DNA of 46,215 nucleotides from Acidithiobacillales bacterium SM1_46. Its GTDB lineage: Bacteria; Pseudomonadota; Gammaproteobacteria; Acidiferrobacterales; Sulfurifustaceae. Of the stretch, positions 31,887 through 41,090 are shown piece by piece. The notes under the pieces were generated by a model that saw only the letters and a list, made by a program, of their open reading frames with translations, was not told the DNA's origin and made no database searches. Each line of letters starts with the position of its first letter. Within the stretch, counting starts at the first letter, position 1. The stretch is from contig LJVB01000003.1 of NCBI GenBank assembly GCA_001304215.1, positions 1 to 46,215 on the forward strand, written 5' to 3'. The translations under genes and the position numbers were made by a program.

Positions 31887-32459
31887 TCAATGACGATAGA
31901 GAACGTAGGCAGCGATCAGGGCGTATGCGACCAGCGTACCGAGCAGGTTCCACTGGCCGTTATTGCGTACCAGCACTTCCCAGCTGAAGAACCGCAGGTT
32001 CGGGTCCGTGACTCGCGAGAGCGTCGGCAAGAAGCGATTGGTTCGCCGGCAATACGCTAGGTACGGCTCGCCAAGCAGTGGATCAAGACGCCGCTCTTCA
32101 CGCGCCACACGGTTGTACATATAGAAGTAATAAATTACCGCGAATGCGCCGGCGATGTACGGATTGCCAGGCAGCAACACGATGCCGAGCATCATCACGA
32201 AGCGCCCGAGGTACATGGGGTTGCGCACCAGCACGTAAGGTCCACGCGCCGTGAGCATGTCGTTCTTTACCAGCGCGGCAAATGCCCACACCTGAACGAG
32301 CTCGCCCGCGAGCGAAATAGCGAGCGCCGGCCAAAGCCACTCGCGGCGCGCGTGATAGACAATGAGCGCCAGCAACGCGACCGCCAGCACATAGCGCAAT
32401 CGCAGAAATACGCGGCGCACCCCAGGATGGTTGAAGAACTTGTTGACGGACTCGAGCAC
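31887..32459 (-). CDS. Isoprenylcysteine/phospholipid methyltransferase (ICMT/PEMT-like) family membrane protein
   Basis: LTARGPYVLVRNPMYLGRFVMMLGIVLLPGN...REERRLDPLLGEPYLAYCRRTNRFLP. Confidence 0.87.
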   Translation of the reverse strand: MLESVNKFFNHPGVRRVFLRLRYVLAVALLALIVYHARREWLWPALAISLAGELVQVWAFAALVKNDMLTARGPYVLVRNPMYLGRFVMMLGIVLLPGNPYIAGAFAVIYYFYMYNRVAREERRLDPLLGEPYLAYCRRTNRFLPTLSRVTDPNLRFFSWEVLVRNNGQWNLLGTLVAYALIAAYVLYRH

Positions 32460-32548
32460 GCAACGACCCGGAAGGCAAAGAGGCAGCGATTATAAGCGGA
32501 TCGTGCCTGCACTCCCAGCGAAGTGCCTGCGGCGGTGCCAGAGCGCTT

Positions 32549-32935
32549 CTACAGGTAGCGCGGCACCAGGATGGACGCCCACACGAACACTACCAGCAGC
32601 AGCGACAGCAGCACCGCCGCCGACCCCATGTCCTTGGCGCGACCGGAAAGCTCGTGGCGCTCCTTGCCGATGCGGTCAACCGTCGCCTCGACGGAGCTGT
32701 TGAGCAGCTCAATAATTGGCACCAGCACCAGGCTCCCCACCAGCAGACTGCGCTCGACCCCGTCCGCGCCAAGCCACCACCCGAGCGGCGCGAGAATGAA
32801 AAACACAATGATTTCTTGCCGAAACGCCGCCTCATGATTCATTGCGGCGCTGAAACCCCTTGCTGAATGAGCTCCCGCGCGTGGGATACGCGCGACGTCG
32901 CGGGCACTGTCGAGCAGCTTGCGACCCAAACCCAT
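32549..32935 (-). CDS. dgkA: Diacylglycerol kinase (DgkA)
   Basis: NHEAAFRQEIIVFFILAPLGWWLG...LVPIIELLNSSVEATVDRIGKERHELSGRAKDMGSAAVLL. Confidence 0.96.
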   Translation of the reverse strand: MGLGRKLLDSARDVARIPRAGAHSARGFSAAMNHEAAFRQEIIVFFILAPLGWWLGADGVERSLLVGSLVLVPIIELLNSSVEATVDRIGKERHELSGRAKDMGSAAVLLSLLLVVFVWASILVPRYL

Positions 32936-32986
32936 GTGTTGCTTCCCTTTCCCCCAGCTTTGCGTAGGGCGGCGACGCGACTACTG

Positions 32987-34432
32987 CTACGGCTTCCAGG
33001 TAAGGTCGAGCTCGCGTGCCGCCCGCACGTCATCGAGGCGCTTCACCGGCATGGTGTGCGGCGCGCCCTTCACGACGTCCGGGCTCTCGCGCGCCTCGCG
33101 CAGGATTTCCTCCATCGTGGCGATAAAGCGGTCGAGCTCTTCCTTCGGCTCGGTTTCGGTCGGCTCGATCAGGTGGCACTCTGGCACGAGCAGGGGGAAA
33201 TAAGTGGTCGGCGCGTGGAAACCCTTGTCGAGCAGGCGCTTGGCGAAATCCATGGCCGTAACACCCGCCTCGTCCTTGAGCTTCTTCAGCGTCAGCACGA
33301 ACTCGTGTGTGGCGCGACGGTTTGGAAAGGCCATGTCGAAGCCACGACGCTTCAGCTCGACCATGATGTAGTTGGCGTTCAACGTCGAGTATTCTGCGAC
33401 CCGGTGCATGCCCTCGCGCCCCAGCAGCCGTGCGTACACATAGGCGCGCAGTAACACGCCGGCGTTACCCATATTGGCGCTGAGCCGCCCGATTGTCTGC
33501 GGACGCGTCTTCTCCGTTTCCCAGAAGTACTTGTCCTGGATGCGTCCCACCATTGGCACCGGCAGGAATGGCACCAGCCGATCATTCGCGGCCACCGGCC
33601 CGGCTCCCGGGCCACCGCCACCATGCGGCGTCGAAAACGTCTTGTGCAGATTCATGTGAATCACGTCGAACCCCATGTCACCCGGCTTCACGCGTCCGAG
33701 AATGGCGTTCAGGTTTGCGCCATCGTAATAAAGCAATCCGCCGGCGGTGTGTACGATCTTCGCGATTTCCTGGATCTTGCGTTCGAACACACCGAGCGTG
33801 GACGGGTTGGTGAGCATGAGCCCCGCGGTTTGCGGACCGACCGCGGCCTGGAGCGCCGCGATTTCCACATCACCGTTGGCGTCGGTTGGAATCTCGCGCA
33901 CCGTGTAGCCGCACATCACCGCGGTCGCCGGGTTAGTGCCGTGCGCGGCATCCGGCACCAGGATTTCGGTGCGCGCCCTGTCGTCGCGCGACTCGTGATA
34001 GGAGCGGATCATCGCCACACCGGCAAACTCACCCTGCGCGCCGGCAAGCGGTGTGAGCGACACGCCCTTCATGCCGGTGACGTCCTTCAGCATCTCCTGC
34101 AGCTCGTACATGCAGGCGAGAAACCCCTGCCCGGTGGATTCCGGCGCGTGCGGATGGCGTCCGAGCAATTGCGGCAGCATCGCGAGTTTGTTGCACGCCC
34201 GCGGGTTGTACTTCATGGTGCAGGAGCCGAGGGGATAGAAGTGCGTGTCGATCGAGAAGTTCTTCTGCGATAGACGCGTGAAATGCCGCACCGCCTGCAG
34301 CTCGGACACCTCCGGCAGCAACGGACGTTTGCTTCGGCGCAGCTTGTCCGGAATGTCCTTCAGTTCGCTCTTCGCGAGCGGGGCTTGCGAGTAGTTGCGT
34401 CGGCCCGATTGAGAATGTTCGAAGATGAGCAT
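32987..34432 (-). CDS. gcvPB: Glycine dehydrogenase (decarboxylating) subunit 2
   Basis: [26 protein letters not shown]...[16 protein letters not shown]...[22 protein letters not shown]. Confidence 0.98.
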   Translation of the reverse strand: MLIFEHSQSGRRNYSQAPLAKSELKDIPDKLRRSKRPLLPEVSELQAVRHFTRLSQKNFSIDTHFYPLGSCTMKYNPRACNKLAMLPQLLGRHPHAPESTGQGFLACMYELQEMLKDVTGMKGVSLTPLAGAQGEFAGVAMIRSYHESRDDRARTEILVPDAAHGTNPATAVMCGYTVREIPTDANGDVEIAALQAAVGPQTAGLMLTNPSTLGVFERKIQEIAKIVHTAGGLLYYDGANLNAILGRVKPGDMGFDVIHMNLHKTFSTPHGGGGPGAGPVAANDRLVPFLPVPMVGRIQDKYFWETEKTRPQTIGRLSANMGNAGVLLRAYVYARLLGREGMHRVAEYSTLNANYIMVELKRRGFDMAFPNRRATHEFVLTLKKLKDEAGVTAMDFAKRLLDKGFHAPTTYFPLLVPECHLIEPTETEPKEELDRFIATMEEILREARESPDVVKGAPHTMPVKRLDDVRAARELDLTWKP

Positions 34433-34468
34433 GCCCGGACTCTCTTGGTTATTTCTTTCTGACTGTGG

Positions 34469-34969
34469 CTACTTGAGCGCCGCCAACGCGGCCTCGTAAT
34501 TCGGCTCCTGCCGGATCTCCGGCACGAGCTCGGTGTGCACGACCCTGTCGTTCTCGTCGATGACCACGATGGCGCGCGCCGTGATGCCCCGATACAGACC
34601 ATCGAGCAGCAATACCCCATAGTCCTTGGCAAAGTTGCGATCCCGCATCATCGAGAGCGTCCTCACGTTGTGTGTGTTCTCGACATTGCAGAAGTGCTGT
34701 TGCGCGAACGGCAGGTCCGCCGAAACCATAATGATGGCGACGTCCGGATGCTTTGCCGCGTGCTCGTTGAACTTGCGCGTCGACAACGCACAGGTCGGCG
34801 TATCGATGCTCGGAAAGATATTGAGCAGCTTTTTCTTGCCCTTGAAGTCGGCGAGCGACACATCTTTCAGATTCGCGTCGGTGAGGCGAAAATCCGGCGC
34901 CCGGCTGCCGACCGTGGGCAGCTCGCCAATGGTGTGCACCGGATTACCGCGATGCGTGATGTTGGCCAT
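34469..34969 (-). CDS. tpx: Thiol peroxidase (Tpx), copy 1
   Basis: MANITHRGNPVHTIGELPTVGSRAPDFRLTDANLKDVSLADFKGKKKLLNIFPSIDTPTCALSTRKFN...LPFAQQHFC. Confidence 0.97.
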   Translation of the reverse strand: MANITHRGNPVHTIGELPTVGSRAPDFRLTDANLKDVSLADFKGKKKLLNIFPSIDTPTCALSTRKFNEHAAKHPDVAIIMVSADLPFAQQHFCNVENTHNVRTLSMMRDRNFAKDYGVLLLDGLYRGITARAIVVIDENDRVVHTELVPEIRQEPNYEAALAALK

Positions 34970-34991
34970 GAGGAACCTCCTGCGAACCGCG

Positions 34992-35492
34992 CTACTTGAG
35001 TGCCGCGAACGCCTTGTCGTAGTCCGGCTCGGCGGTGATCTCGGGGCCGAGCTGCGTGTAGAGCACCTTGTCGTTCTCGTCGAGGACTAGCGTGGAGCGC
35101 GCAGTAAGGCCGGCGATCGGGCTGTCGGTCAGCAACACGCCGTAATCCTTGGCGAAGTGCCGGTCACGCATCATCGAAAGCGTCACGACGTTCTTGAGGT
35201 TCTCGCCGGTGCAAAAGCGCGCCTGGGCAAACGGAAGATCGGCGGTTACCACCAGCACCACCACGTCCGGGCGATTCTTCGCGAAATCGTTAAAGCGCTT
35301 GGTGGCGTCGGCACAGGTACCGGTATCGAGGGAATGCGCGATGCTGAGCAGTTTCTTCTTGCCCTTGAAGTTCGCCAGCGTCACGTCCGACAGGTCGCTG
35401 GCAGTGAGCTTGAAATCGGGTGCCTTGCTGCCGACCTTCGGCAGGTCGCCGCTGGTGTGAGCGGGGGTTCCTTTGAAAAGAACATCGGCCAT
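34992..35492 (-). CDS. tpx: Thiol peroxidase (Tpx), copy 2
   Basis: MADVLFKGTPAHTSGDLPKVGSKAPDFKLTASDLSDVTLANFKGKKKLLSIAHSLDTGTCADATKRFN...LPFAQARFC; same length as copy 1. Confidence 0.97.
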   Translation of the reverse strand: MADVLFKGTPAHTSGDLPKVGSKAPDFKLTASDLSDVTLANFKGKKKLLSIAHSLDTGTCADATKRFNDFAKNRPDVVVLVVTADLPFAQARFCTGENLKNVVTLSMMRDRHFAKDYGVLLTDSPIAGLTARSTLVLDENDKVLYTQLGPEITAEPDYDKAFAALK

Positions 35493-35512
35493 GGCTTGGT
35501 CTCCTGGTGAAT

Positions 35513-36910
35513 TCAGACGGGGTTTGCCTTCACGGCGCAGGGCGGATCGAGCCTGCGTTTGCTGACGACGCGCTCCAGGTGGAACGCATACTGGTCGATG
35601 TCTGCCGGCGAGCGCGTCTCGGTAGCGCAGATGAGCAGAGCCTGTCCGAGCTCCGGATAGTGGTCGGCCAGATCGAAGCCACCGAGTATGCCCTGCGGCT
35701 CGAGCGCGCGCAGCGCATCGGCCACCGGCATGTCGAGCCGCAACACGGCCTCGTGAAATACCGGACGACTGAACACGCGCGTGACACCCTTGATAGCGGT
35801 GAGCTTCTCGATCGTGGCGAGCGTATTCGCGTGGCAGGCGGCCGCTACGCGCTCGAGGCCCTCGGGGCCGAGAAGAGACATATATATAGTGGCAGCCGTG
35901 ACGATCAGCCCCTGATTGGTGCAGATATTCGAGGTGGCCTTGGAGCGACGGATATGTTGCTCTCGCGCCTGCAGCGTCAGCGTGAAACCCGATTTGCCGT
36001 CCTTGTCGACGGTACGTCCAATAATGCGGCCCGGCATTTGCCGCACCAGCGGCTCCTTGCATGCCATGAAACCGAAATAGGGTCCGCCCGAGGAGAGCGG
36101 TGCGCCGAGCGGCTGGCCTTCGCCAACGGCGATGTCGGCTCCCTTGCTGCCCCACTCGCCCGGGGCCTTGAGGATGGCAAGCGAGGTCGGATTCACCAGC
36201 GCGATCGCCAGCATGTTGTTGGCATGCGCCCAGTCGGTAAGCGCGTCGACCTCCTCCAGCACGCCAAAGAAATTGGGCTGCGGAATCACCAGCGCTGCGT
36301 ATTCACCGCCGGCGAATGCGCTGAGCGAATCCGGCGCGACGTATCCGCCGACCGTATCGAACGGCACTTCGACGATCTCGATGTTCTGGTTGGCGACGAT
36401 CGCGCCCACCACGCTCCGGTAGATCGGATGCACCGTGCGCGGCATGAGGATCTTGCGGGCCTTCTTGTGCGCGCGCACCGCCATGAGCACTGCTTCGGCC
36501 AGCCCCGAGGCGCCGTCGTAGAGCGAGGCGTTCGAGATGTCCATGCCGGTAAGCGAGGCCATCATGGTCTGGTACTCGTAGAGCAGCTGCAGCGTGCCCT
36601 GCGAGGCCTCGGCTTGATAGGGCGTGTAGGCCGAATAGAACTCGCCGCGCGTCACAATTTCCCACACCGCTGCCGGGATGTGATGTTCGTAGGCGCCGGC
36701 ACCAATGAAATTGAGATAGTGCCCGTCCTGTTGCGCGCGCTCCTGCATCAGCCGCGTTACCTGCATCTCACTCAAGCCCTCTGGCACCTGCGTGAGCTTG
36801 CCGGCACGCAGTTCCTTCGGAATCTCGTCGAACAGATCGTCAATTGATTTCGCGCCGATGCTCTTCAGCATCGCGCGAATATCGGATTCGGTGTGCGGGA
36901 TGAATGGCAT
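35513..36910 (-). CDS. gcvPA: Glycine dehydrogenase (decarboxylating) subunit 1
   Basis: [31 protein letters not shown]...[50 protein letters not shown]. Confidence 0.98.
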   Translation of the reverse strand: MPFIPHTESDIRAMLKSIGAKSIDDLFDEIPKELRAGKLTQVPEGLSEMQVTRLMQERAQQDGHYLNFIGAGAYEHHIPAAVWEIVTRGEFYSAYTPYQAEASQGTLQLLYEYQTMMASLTGMDISNASLYDGASGLAEAVLMAVRAHKKARKILMPRTVHPIYRSVVGAIVANQNIEIVEVPFDTVGGYVAPDSLSAFAGGEYAALVIPQPNFFGVLEEVDALTDWAHANNMLAIALVNPTSLAILKAPGEWGSKGADIAVGEGQPLGAPLSSGGPYFGFMACKEPLVRQMPGRIIGRTVDKDGKSGFTLTLQAREQHIRRSKATSNICTNQGLIVTAATIYMSLLGPEGLERVAAACHANTLATIEKLTAIKGVTRVFSRPVFHEAVLRLDMPVADALRALEPQGILGGFDLADHYPELGQALLICATETRSPADIDQYAFHLERVVSKRRLDPPCAVKANPV

Positions 36911-36937
36911 GACAGGCCTAGAAGAAATTGATTTCTA

Positions 36938-37333
36938 TCAGTGACTCTCGGACGCGACCAGCTCGGCATAGGCCTTGGCATCGAGCAGGGCGCCAAGGTC
37001 AGCGGGACTGGACGGCTTGATGCGAAACATCCAGCCGGCGCCGTAGCAGTCCTTGTTGACCGATTCCGGTGCATCTGCGAGCGCGGCATTCGACTCGATC
37101 ACCTCGCCACTCACCGGCGAATAAATATCGGAGGCCGCCTTGACCGACTCGACCACCCCGCACTCCTTGCCGGCCGTCACCGCGACCCCGGACTGCGGCA
37201 GATCGACATAGACCATGTCGCCCATCAGGCCCTGGGCGTGATCGGTGATGCCGACGGTCACAGTGCCATCACTATTGGACTTCACCCACTCGTGCGACTT
37301 GGTGTACTTGAGATCGCTCGGAATGTTGCTCAT
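36938..37333 (-). CDS. gcvH: Glycine cleavage system H protein
   Basis: [26 protein letters not shown]...[25 protein letters not shown] (lipoyl-Lys motif). Confidence 0.98.
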   Translation of the reverse strand: MSNIPSDLKYTKSHEWVKSNSDGTVTVGITDHAQGLMGDMVYVDLPQSGVAVTAGKECGVVESVKAASDIYSPVSGEVIESNAALADAPESVNKDCYGAGWMFRIKPSSPADLGALLDAKAYAELVASESH

Positions 37334-37345
37334 TTGCTCCTCCCC

Positions 37346-38440
37346 TTAGCTAAGACAGCTCTTGCCGTTGCGAACAAACGGATACTTCACTACCCGGACC
37401 GCGGCGGGTTTGCCGCGCAGGTCGACCGTGAGCCGGTCGCCGATCTTGACGGCGGACGGCACGCGCGCCAGTGCAACTGCCTGGTTGAGCGTGGGCGAGA
37501 AGCTGCCGCTGGTAATTTCTCCTTCACTGGCCGCACCGCACAGCACCTTCTGGTGATTGCGCAGCACGCCCTTGCCTTCCAGCACAAGCCCTACCAACTG
37601 GCGCGGTACGCCGGCGGCCAGCTGCTTGTCGAGCACCTCGCGCCCCATGAAATTGCGCTCCGCGGGCTCCAGCGCCACCGTCCAGGCAAGTCCTGACTCC
37701 AGCGGCGTGGTGGTCTCGTCCATGTCGGAACCGTAGAGATTCATGCCTGCCTCAAGTCGCAGCGTATCGCGTGCACCAAGACCGCAAGGCGCGACACCGG
37801 CATCGAGCAGCATCTGCCAGGTAAAGGTGGCGGCCTTGGCTGGCAGGATAATCTCGAAACCGTCCTCGCCGGTATAGCCGGTGGTCGCGATCATCAACTC
37901 ACCGATAGTGACCGAGTGGAATGGCTTGAGGGCACCTGCCGTCTCGCGCAGGTTCTCGCCGAGTGCCGCATAGGTCTTCTCTTTCGCGTTTGGGCCCTGC
38001 ACGGCAATCATCGCCAGCTCGGGGCGCTCCGTCACGACAACTTCAAACTCCTTGGCTGCCGCGCCGATCCAGGCCAGATCCTTATCGCGCGTGGCGGCAT
38101 TGGAAACGATCCGGAACCAACTATCGTCGAGGTAATAAACGATGAGGTCGTCGATCACACCGCCCTTGCTGTTCAACATGCAGCTGTAGAGGGCGCGGCC
38201 CTTGGTCTTCAGCTTGTCGACGTTGTTGGCGAGCAGAATCTTCAGAAATTCGCGGGCCCGTGGACCTTTAAGATCCGACACGACCATATGCGAAACATCG
38301 AACATGCCCGCATCCTGCCGGACCTTGTGATGCTCTTCGATCTGCGAGCCGTAGTGCAGCGGCATGTCCCAGCCACCGAAGTCGACGATCTTGGCGCCGA
38401 GCCTGACGTGCGTGTCGTACAGCGGTGTGCGGTTACCCAT
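37346..38440 (-). CDS. gcvT: Glycine cleavage system T protein (aminomethyltransferase)
   Basis: MGNRTPLYDTHVRLGAKIVDFGGWDMPLHYGSQIEEHHKVRQDAGMFDVSHM; an alternative in-frame ATG lies at 38485. Confidence 0.96.
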   Translation of the reverse strand: MGNRTPLYDTHVRLGAKIVDFGGWDMPLHYGSQIEEHHKVRQDAGMFDVSHMVVSDLKGPRAREFLKILLANNVDKLKTKGRALYSCMLNSKGGVIDDLIVYYLDDSWFRIVSNAATRDKDLAWIGAAAKEFEVVVTERPELAMIAVQGPNAKEKTYAALGENLRETAGALKPFHSVTIGELMIATTGYTGEDGFEIILPAKAATFTWQMLLDAGVAPCGLGARDTLRLEAGMNLYGSDMDETTTPLESGLAWTVALEPAERNFMGREVLDKQLAAGVPRQLVGLVLEGKGVLRNHQKVLCGAASEGEITSGSFSPTLNQAVALARVPSAVKIGDRLTVDLRGKPAAVRVVKYPFVRNGKSCLS

Positions 38441-38463
38441 GAATGTCCCGGTGTTAACAAGCA

Positions 38464-38490
38464 GGGCGATGGCCTGGATGGCCATCGCCC
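38464..38490 (-). promoter_or_regulatory. Perfect 11-bp hairpin between the glycine riboswitch and gcvT (candidate expression platform)
   Basis: GGGCGATGGCC-5-nt loop-GGCCATCGCCC, followed in transcript direction by TGCTTGTTAACACC. Confidence 0.75.
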
Positions 38491-38658
38491 CTCTGTCCGG
38501 TAACCTGAGAGCTTGAGCCCCTTCGGTGGACCAGGCGCCGCTACAAATCGGGCCGGTCGCTCTCCAGAGTCGACGAATGCTTCCCGCGGTCCTTTTGCCT
38601 GAGCGATTCCGGGCGGTTGCGCCTTCGGCGCCTCACACTGAGTGAGGTCTCTCCCGCG
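38491..38658 (-). ncRNA. Tandem glycine riboswitch upstream of gcvT
   Basis: Minus strand shows GGGAGAGACC...GGCGCCGAAGGCGCAA...CTCAGGCAAAAGGACCG then TCTGGAGAG...CCACCGAAGGGG...CTCTCAGGTTACCGGACAGAGG: both gcvT-motif aptamer cores. Confidence 0.93.
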
Positions 38659-38793
38659 GGGTGGCGTCGAGGCGGGCACTATAGCGCAGCCCCCCGGGTG
38701 CGCCAAGCCGCAAACGCGTCATCCCTGGCGCGCGGCCCTCACCTTAATAGCATCGACGAAACACGCAATGGAGCCCGCGTTTCCCGTTACCGA

Positions 38794-39060
38794 TCAGTGC
38801 TGCTGCGTGGCGGAGCGCTGCACCAACATCAGGACAGGAATCAGGCCCGCGATCACCAGCGTCACCGCCGGCAACGCGGCACGCTCCCACTCACCCTCCG
38901 AGGTCATCTCAAAAATGCGCGTCGCCAGCGTGTCTCAGCCGAAGGCCGCAGCAGCGAGGAGCCACGCGAATTGACGGAAGCGCCAACGTCGCCGCAAGCG
39001 CGCCGAAACGACCAAATTTTTTCCAAAGGAGTCGCGGCACAGGTGAAGAACACGTAGAGC
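38794..39060 (-). pseudogene. Decayed C-terminal remnant of an iron(III)-type ABC transporter permease (FbpB/AfuB-like)
   Basis: Minus strand encodes DTLATRIFEMTSEGEWERAALPAVTLVIAGLIPVLMLVQRSATQQH* preceded by an in-frame TGA; upstream SSLLRP continues in a different frame. Confidence 0.72.
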
Positions 39061-39143
39061 TTGGTTCAGCCAGTCGCGGCGTCGCCGAAGCAGTCATCCG
39101 GTCTGGCGAAGCCCCGGTCCGCATGGCACTGATGGGCGAACCG

Positions 39144-39914
39144 CTAGCCGGGTGCGAATTCGGCGATCACCGGTGCATGGTCTGAGGGGCGCTCGGCACG
39201 GCGCGGTTCGACGTCGATACGGCAGACGCGACAAACGCCGGCAAGCTCCGGACTCGCGAGAATGTGATCGATGCGAAGCCCGCGGTTACGCCGAAATGCG
39301 CCTTGGCGATAGTCCCACCAACTAAAGCTCGCCTCTGCCTGCTCGAACAGCCGGAAGCTGTCCTTTAGCCCGAGCGCAAACAAGCCCGCCAGGGCCGCGC
39401 GCTCCGGCTTGCTGAACAGCACTTGGCCCTGCCAGGCCTGCGGATCGTGCACATCGCGATCTTCAGGGGCAATGTTGAAATCCCCGAGCACCGCAAGCCG
39501 CGGATGTGCGGAGAGTTCGGCACGCAGATACGAAGTGAGTGTCTCGAGCCAAGCGAGCTTGAAACGGTACTTTTCCGAGTCCACGGATTCGCCGTTCGGT
39601 ACATACACGTTGATCACGCGTATTCCATCAAGATCCGCGGCAAGGAACCGGCGCTGCGCGTTGTCGACGCCCGGTAACTCGCGCAACAGCGCCGTGGCTG
39701 GCTGGCGACTTAGCAGCGCGACACCGTTGTAGGTTTTCTGCCCGGTGAAGGCGGCGAAATAACCTGCCTCGCGGATGGCGGCTTCGGGAAACTCCTCGTC
39801 GGGAACCTTGGTCTCTTGCAGGCACAGTACATCCGGCATCTCGCGCGCGAGCCACTCGAGCACCTGCGGCAGGCGCACGCGTAACGAGTTCACGTTCCAG
39901 GTCGCGAGTTTCAT
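39144..39914 (-). CDS. xthA: Exodeoxyribonuclease III
   Basis: [43 protein letters not shown]...[12 protein letters not shown]...[10 protein letters not shown]. Confidence 0.97.
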   Translation of the reverse strand: MKLATWNVNSLRVRLPQVLEWLAREMPDVLCLQETKVPDEEFPEAAIREAGYFAAFTGQKTYNGVALLSRQPATALLRELPGVDNAQRRFLAADLDGIRVINVYVPNGESVDSEKYRFKLAWLETLTSYLRAELSAHPRLAVLGDFNIAPEDRDVHDPQAWQGQVLFSKPERAALAGLFALGLKDSFRLFEQAEASFSWWDYRQGAFRRNRGLRIDHILASPELAGVCRVCRIDVEPRRAERPSDHAPVIAEFAPG

Positions 39915-39946
39915 GCATCACCCCGCGGGCGCGGGGGGTGCCGCGC

Positions 39947-40465
39947 TCAGCGCGTCGGGGCACGGAATCCGGCGGATTCCTCTCCTTCGCCTTGCTTCTT
40001 TTCTCCCTCCGCTACGACCTTCGGGTAGCCGGCATTATCCAGCTCGCCCTCGAGCAGCGATTCCATGTAGCCACGCATCACTTTCTCACCGATCGTAATC
40101 GTCGGCACCGAGAGGCCACCGCTCTTCTTCCTGAGTTCTTCCTGCGCTTTGGGGTCCCCATCAACATTCTTGTCGGTAAACGGAACGCCGCGCTTGTTTA
40201 GATAGGTGCGCGCTTCATCGCAGGCACCACACTTGGGAACCATATAAAGAACGACGGGCGGTTTGTCGCTCAGGTCCGGTCCACCCGCGTCGCGCGAGCT
40301 GCCGGTGCGGATATTCTTTTGCTCCGCATCGACGTCGCTCCGCGGAGGGCTTGAGCCATAGTGAACAGTGCCGTCCTTGTCGATCCATTTGTACAGCCGC
40401 TCCGCGCTCGCGCCAACGGAGATCGCAAGCAGACCAAGTGCCACCAATAAAGTGCGCGCCATCAT
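39947..40465 (-). CDS. DUF4124 + glutaredoxin-like domain protein, secreted
   Basis: Signal peptide, then RLYKWIDKDGTVHYGSSPP (DUF4124) and VVLYMVPKCGACDEARTYLNKRGVPFTDKNVDGD (CxxC glutaredoxin fold). Confidence 0.87.
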   Translation of the reverse strand: MMARTLLVALGLLAISVGASAERLYKWIDKDGTVHYGSSPPRSDVDAEQKNIRTGSSRDAGGPDLSDKPPVVLYMVPKCGACDEARTYLNKRGVPFTDKNVDGDPKAQEELRKKSGGLSVPTITIGEKVMRGYMESLLEGELDNAGYPKVVAEGEKKQGEGEESAGFRAPTR

Positions 40466-40469
40466 CGTT

Positions 40470-41090
40470 TCAAATCCTGATGTACATGCCGCCGGAGCGG
40501 CGCTTGATGGATTCCCGCAGCCAAAGTATGCCGGCCACGAAACCAACTCCAAGCATAGCAAAGGCACCCAGTACCCAACGCCAGTATCCGCCGGTTTCTG
40601 CGGATGCCGTGGCGCCATCCGGCGGGCCTGCAGTGCTAACCGTCGGTGCGCTGGCGGCCACAACGGGCGGCTCAACTGACGCAGCAGCCTTTGCCTCCAG
40701 GCTCTTTGCCTTGGCACTTTCCTCGGCCAGGGCGGCACGAGCCTTCTTGAGCTCCGCGTCAGCGGCAGCGACTTGCCCGCGCAACTGCTTGAGCTCGTCA
40801 TTGGCGCGCGCAAGCTGTGCCCGGGCCGGCGCCTCGCCGCTCACCTGGCGCGCCTCGAGCCAGCCCTCCGCCCCCTGCTTGTCCTTGACCCGCACAAACG
40901 CTCCGGCACGCTCCAGCACCTCCACCGGTGTGCCTGCCTCAAGTTGCTTGACCAGCGGCGCGGCTTCGCCCTGCGCCCAACGCAGTGGCGCCAACAGCCG
41001 ATCCGATACATAGCCGGTTTCGGCAAGCGCGCTGGCCGACACCAGCGCCAGCACCAACATCAGCATGTTCCGCATCAGTCCTCCCTTCAT
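40470..41090 (-). CDS. SH3 domain protein, TIGR04211-like
   Basis: Signal peptide, YVSDRLLAPLRWAQGEAAPLVKQLEAGTPVEVLERAGAFVRVKDKQGAEGWLEARQVS, coiled coil, C-terminal TM. Confidence 0.85.
   Translation of the reverse strand: MKGGLMRNMLMLVLALVSASALAETGYVSDRLLAPLRWAQGEAAPLVKQLEAGTPVEVLERAGAFVRVKDKQGAEGWLEARQVSGEAPARAQLARANDELKQLRGQVAAADAELKKARAALAEESAKAKSLEAKAAASVEPPVVAASAPTVSTAGPPDGATASAETGGYWRWVLGAFAMLGVGFVAGILWLRESIKRRSGGMYIRI

Noticed and set aside
34992-36155. 387-aa minus ORF as a long fusion ending in Tpx
   Set aside because: The N-terminal ~220 residues are an out-of-frame read of gcvPA; the real tpx starts at 35492 (MADVLFKG).
35507-36847. 446-aa plus-strand ORF antisense to gcvPA
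   Set aside because: Mirror of a confident gene; no family signal.
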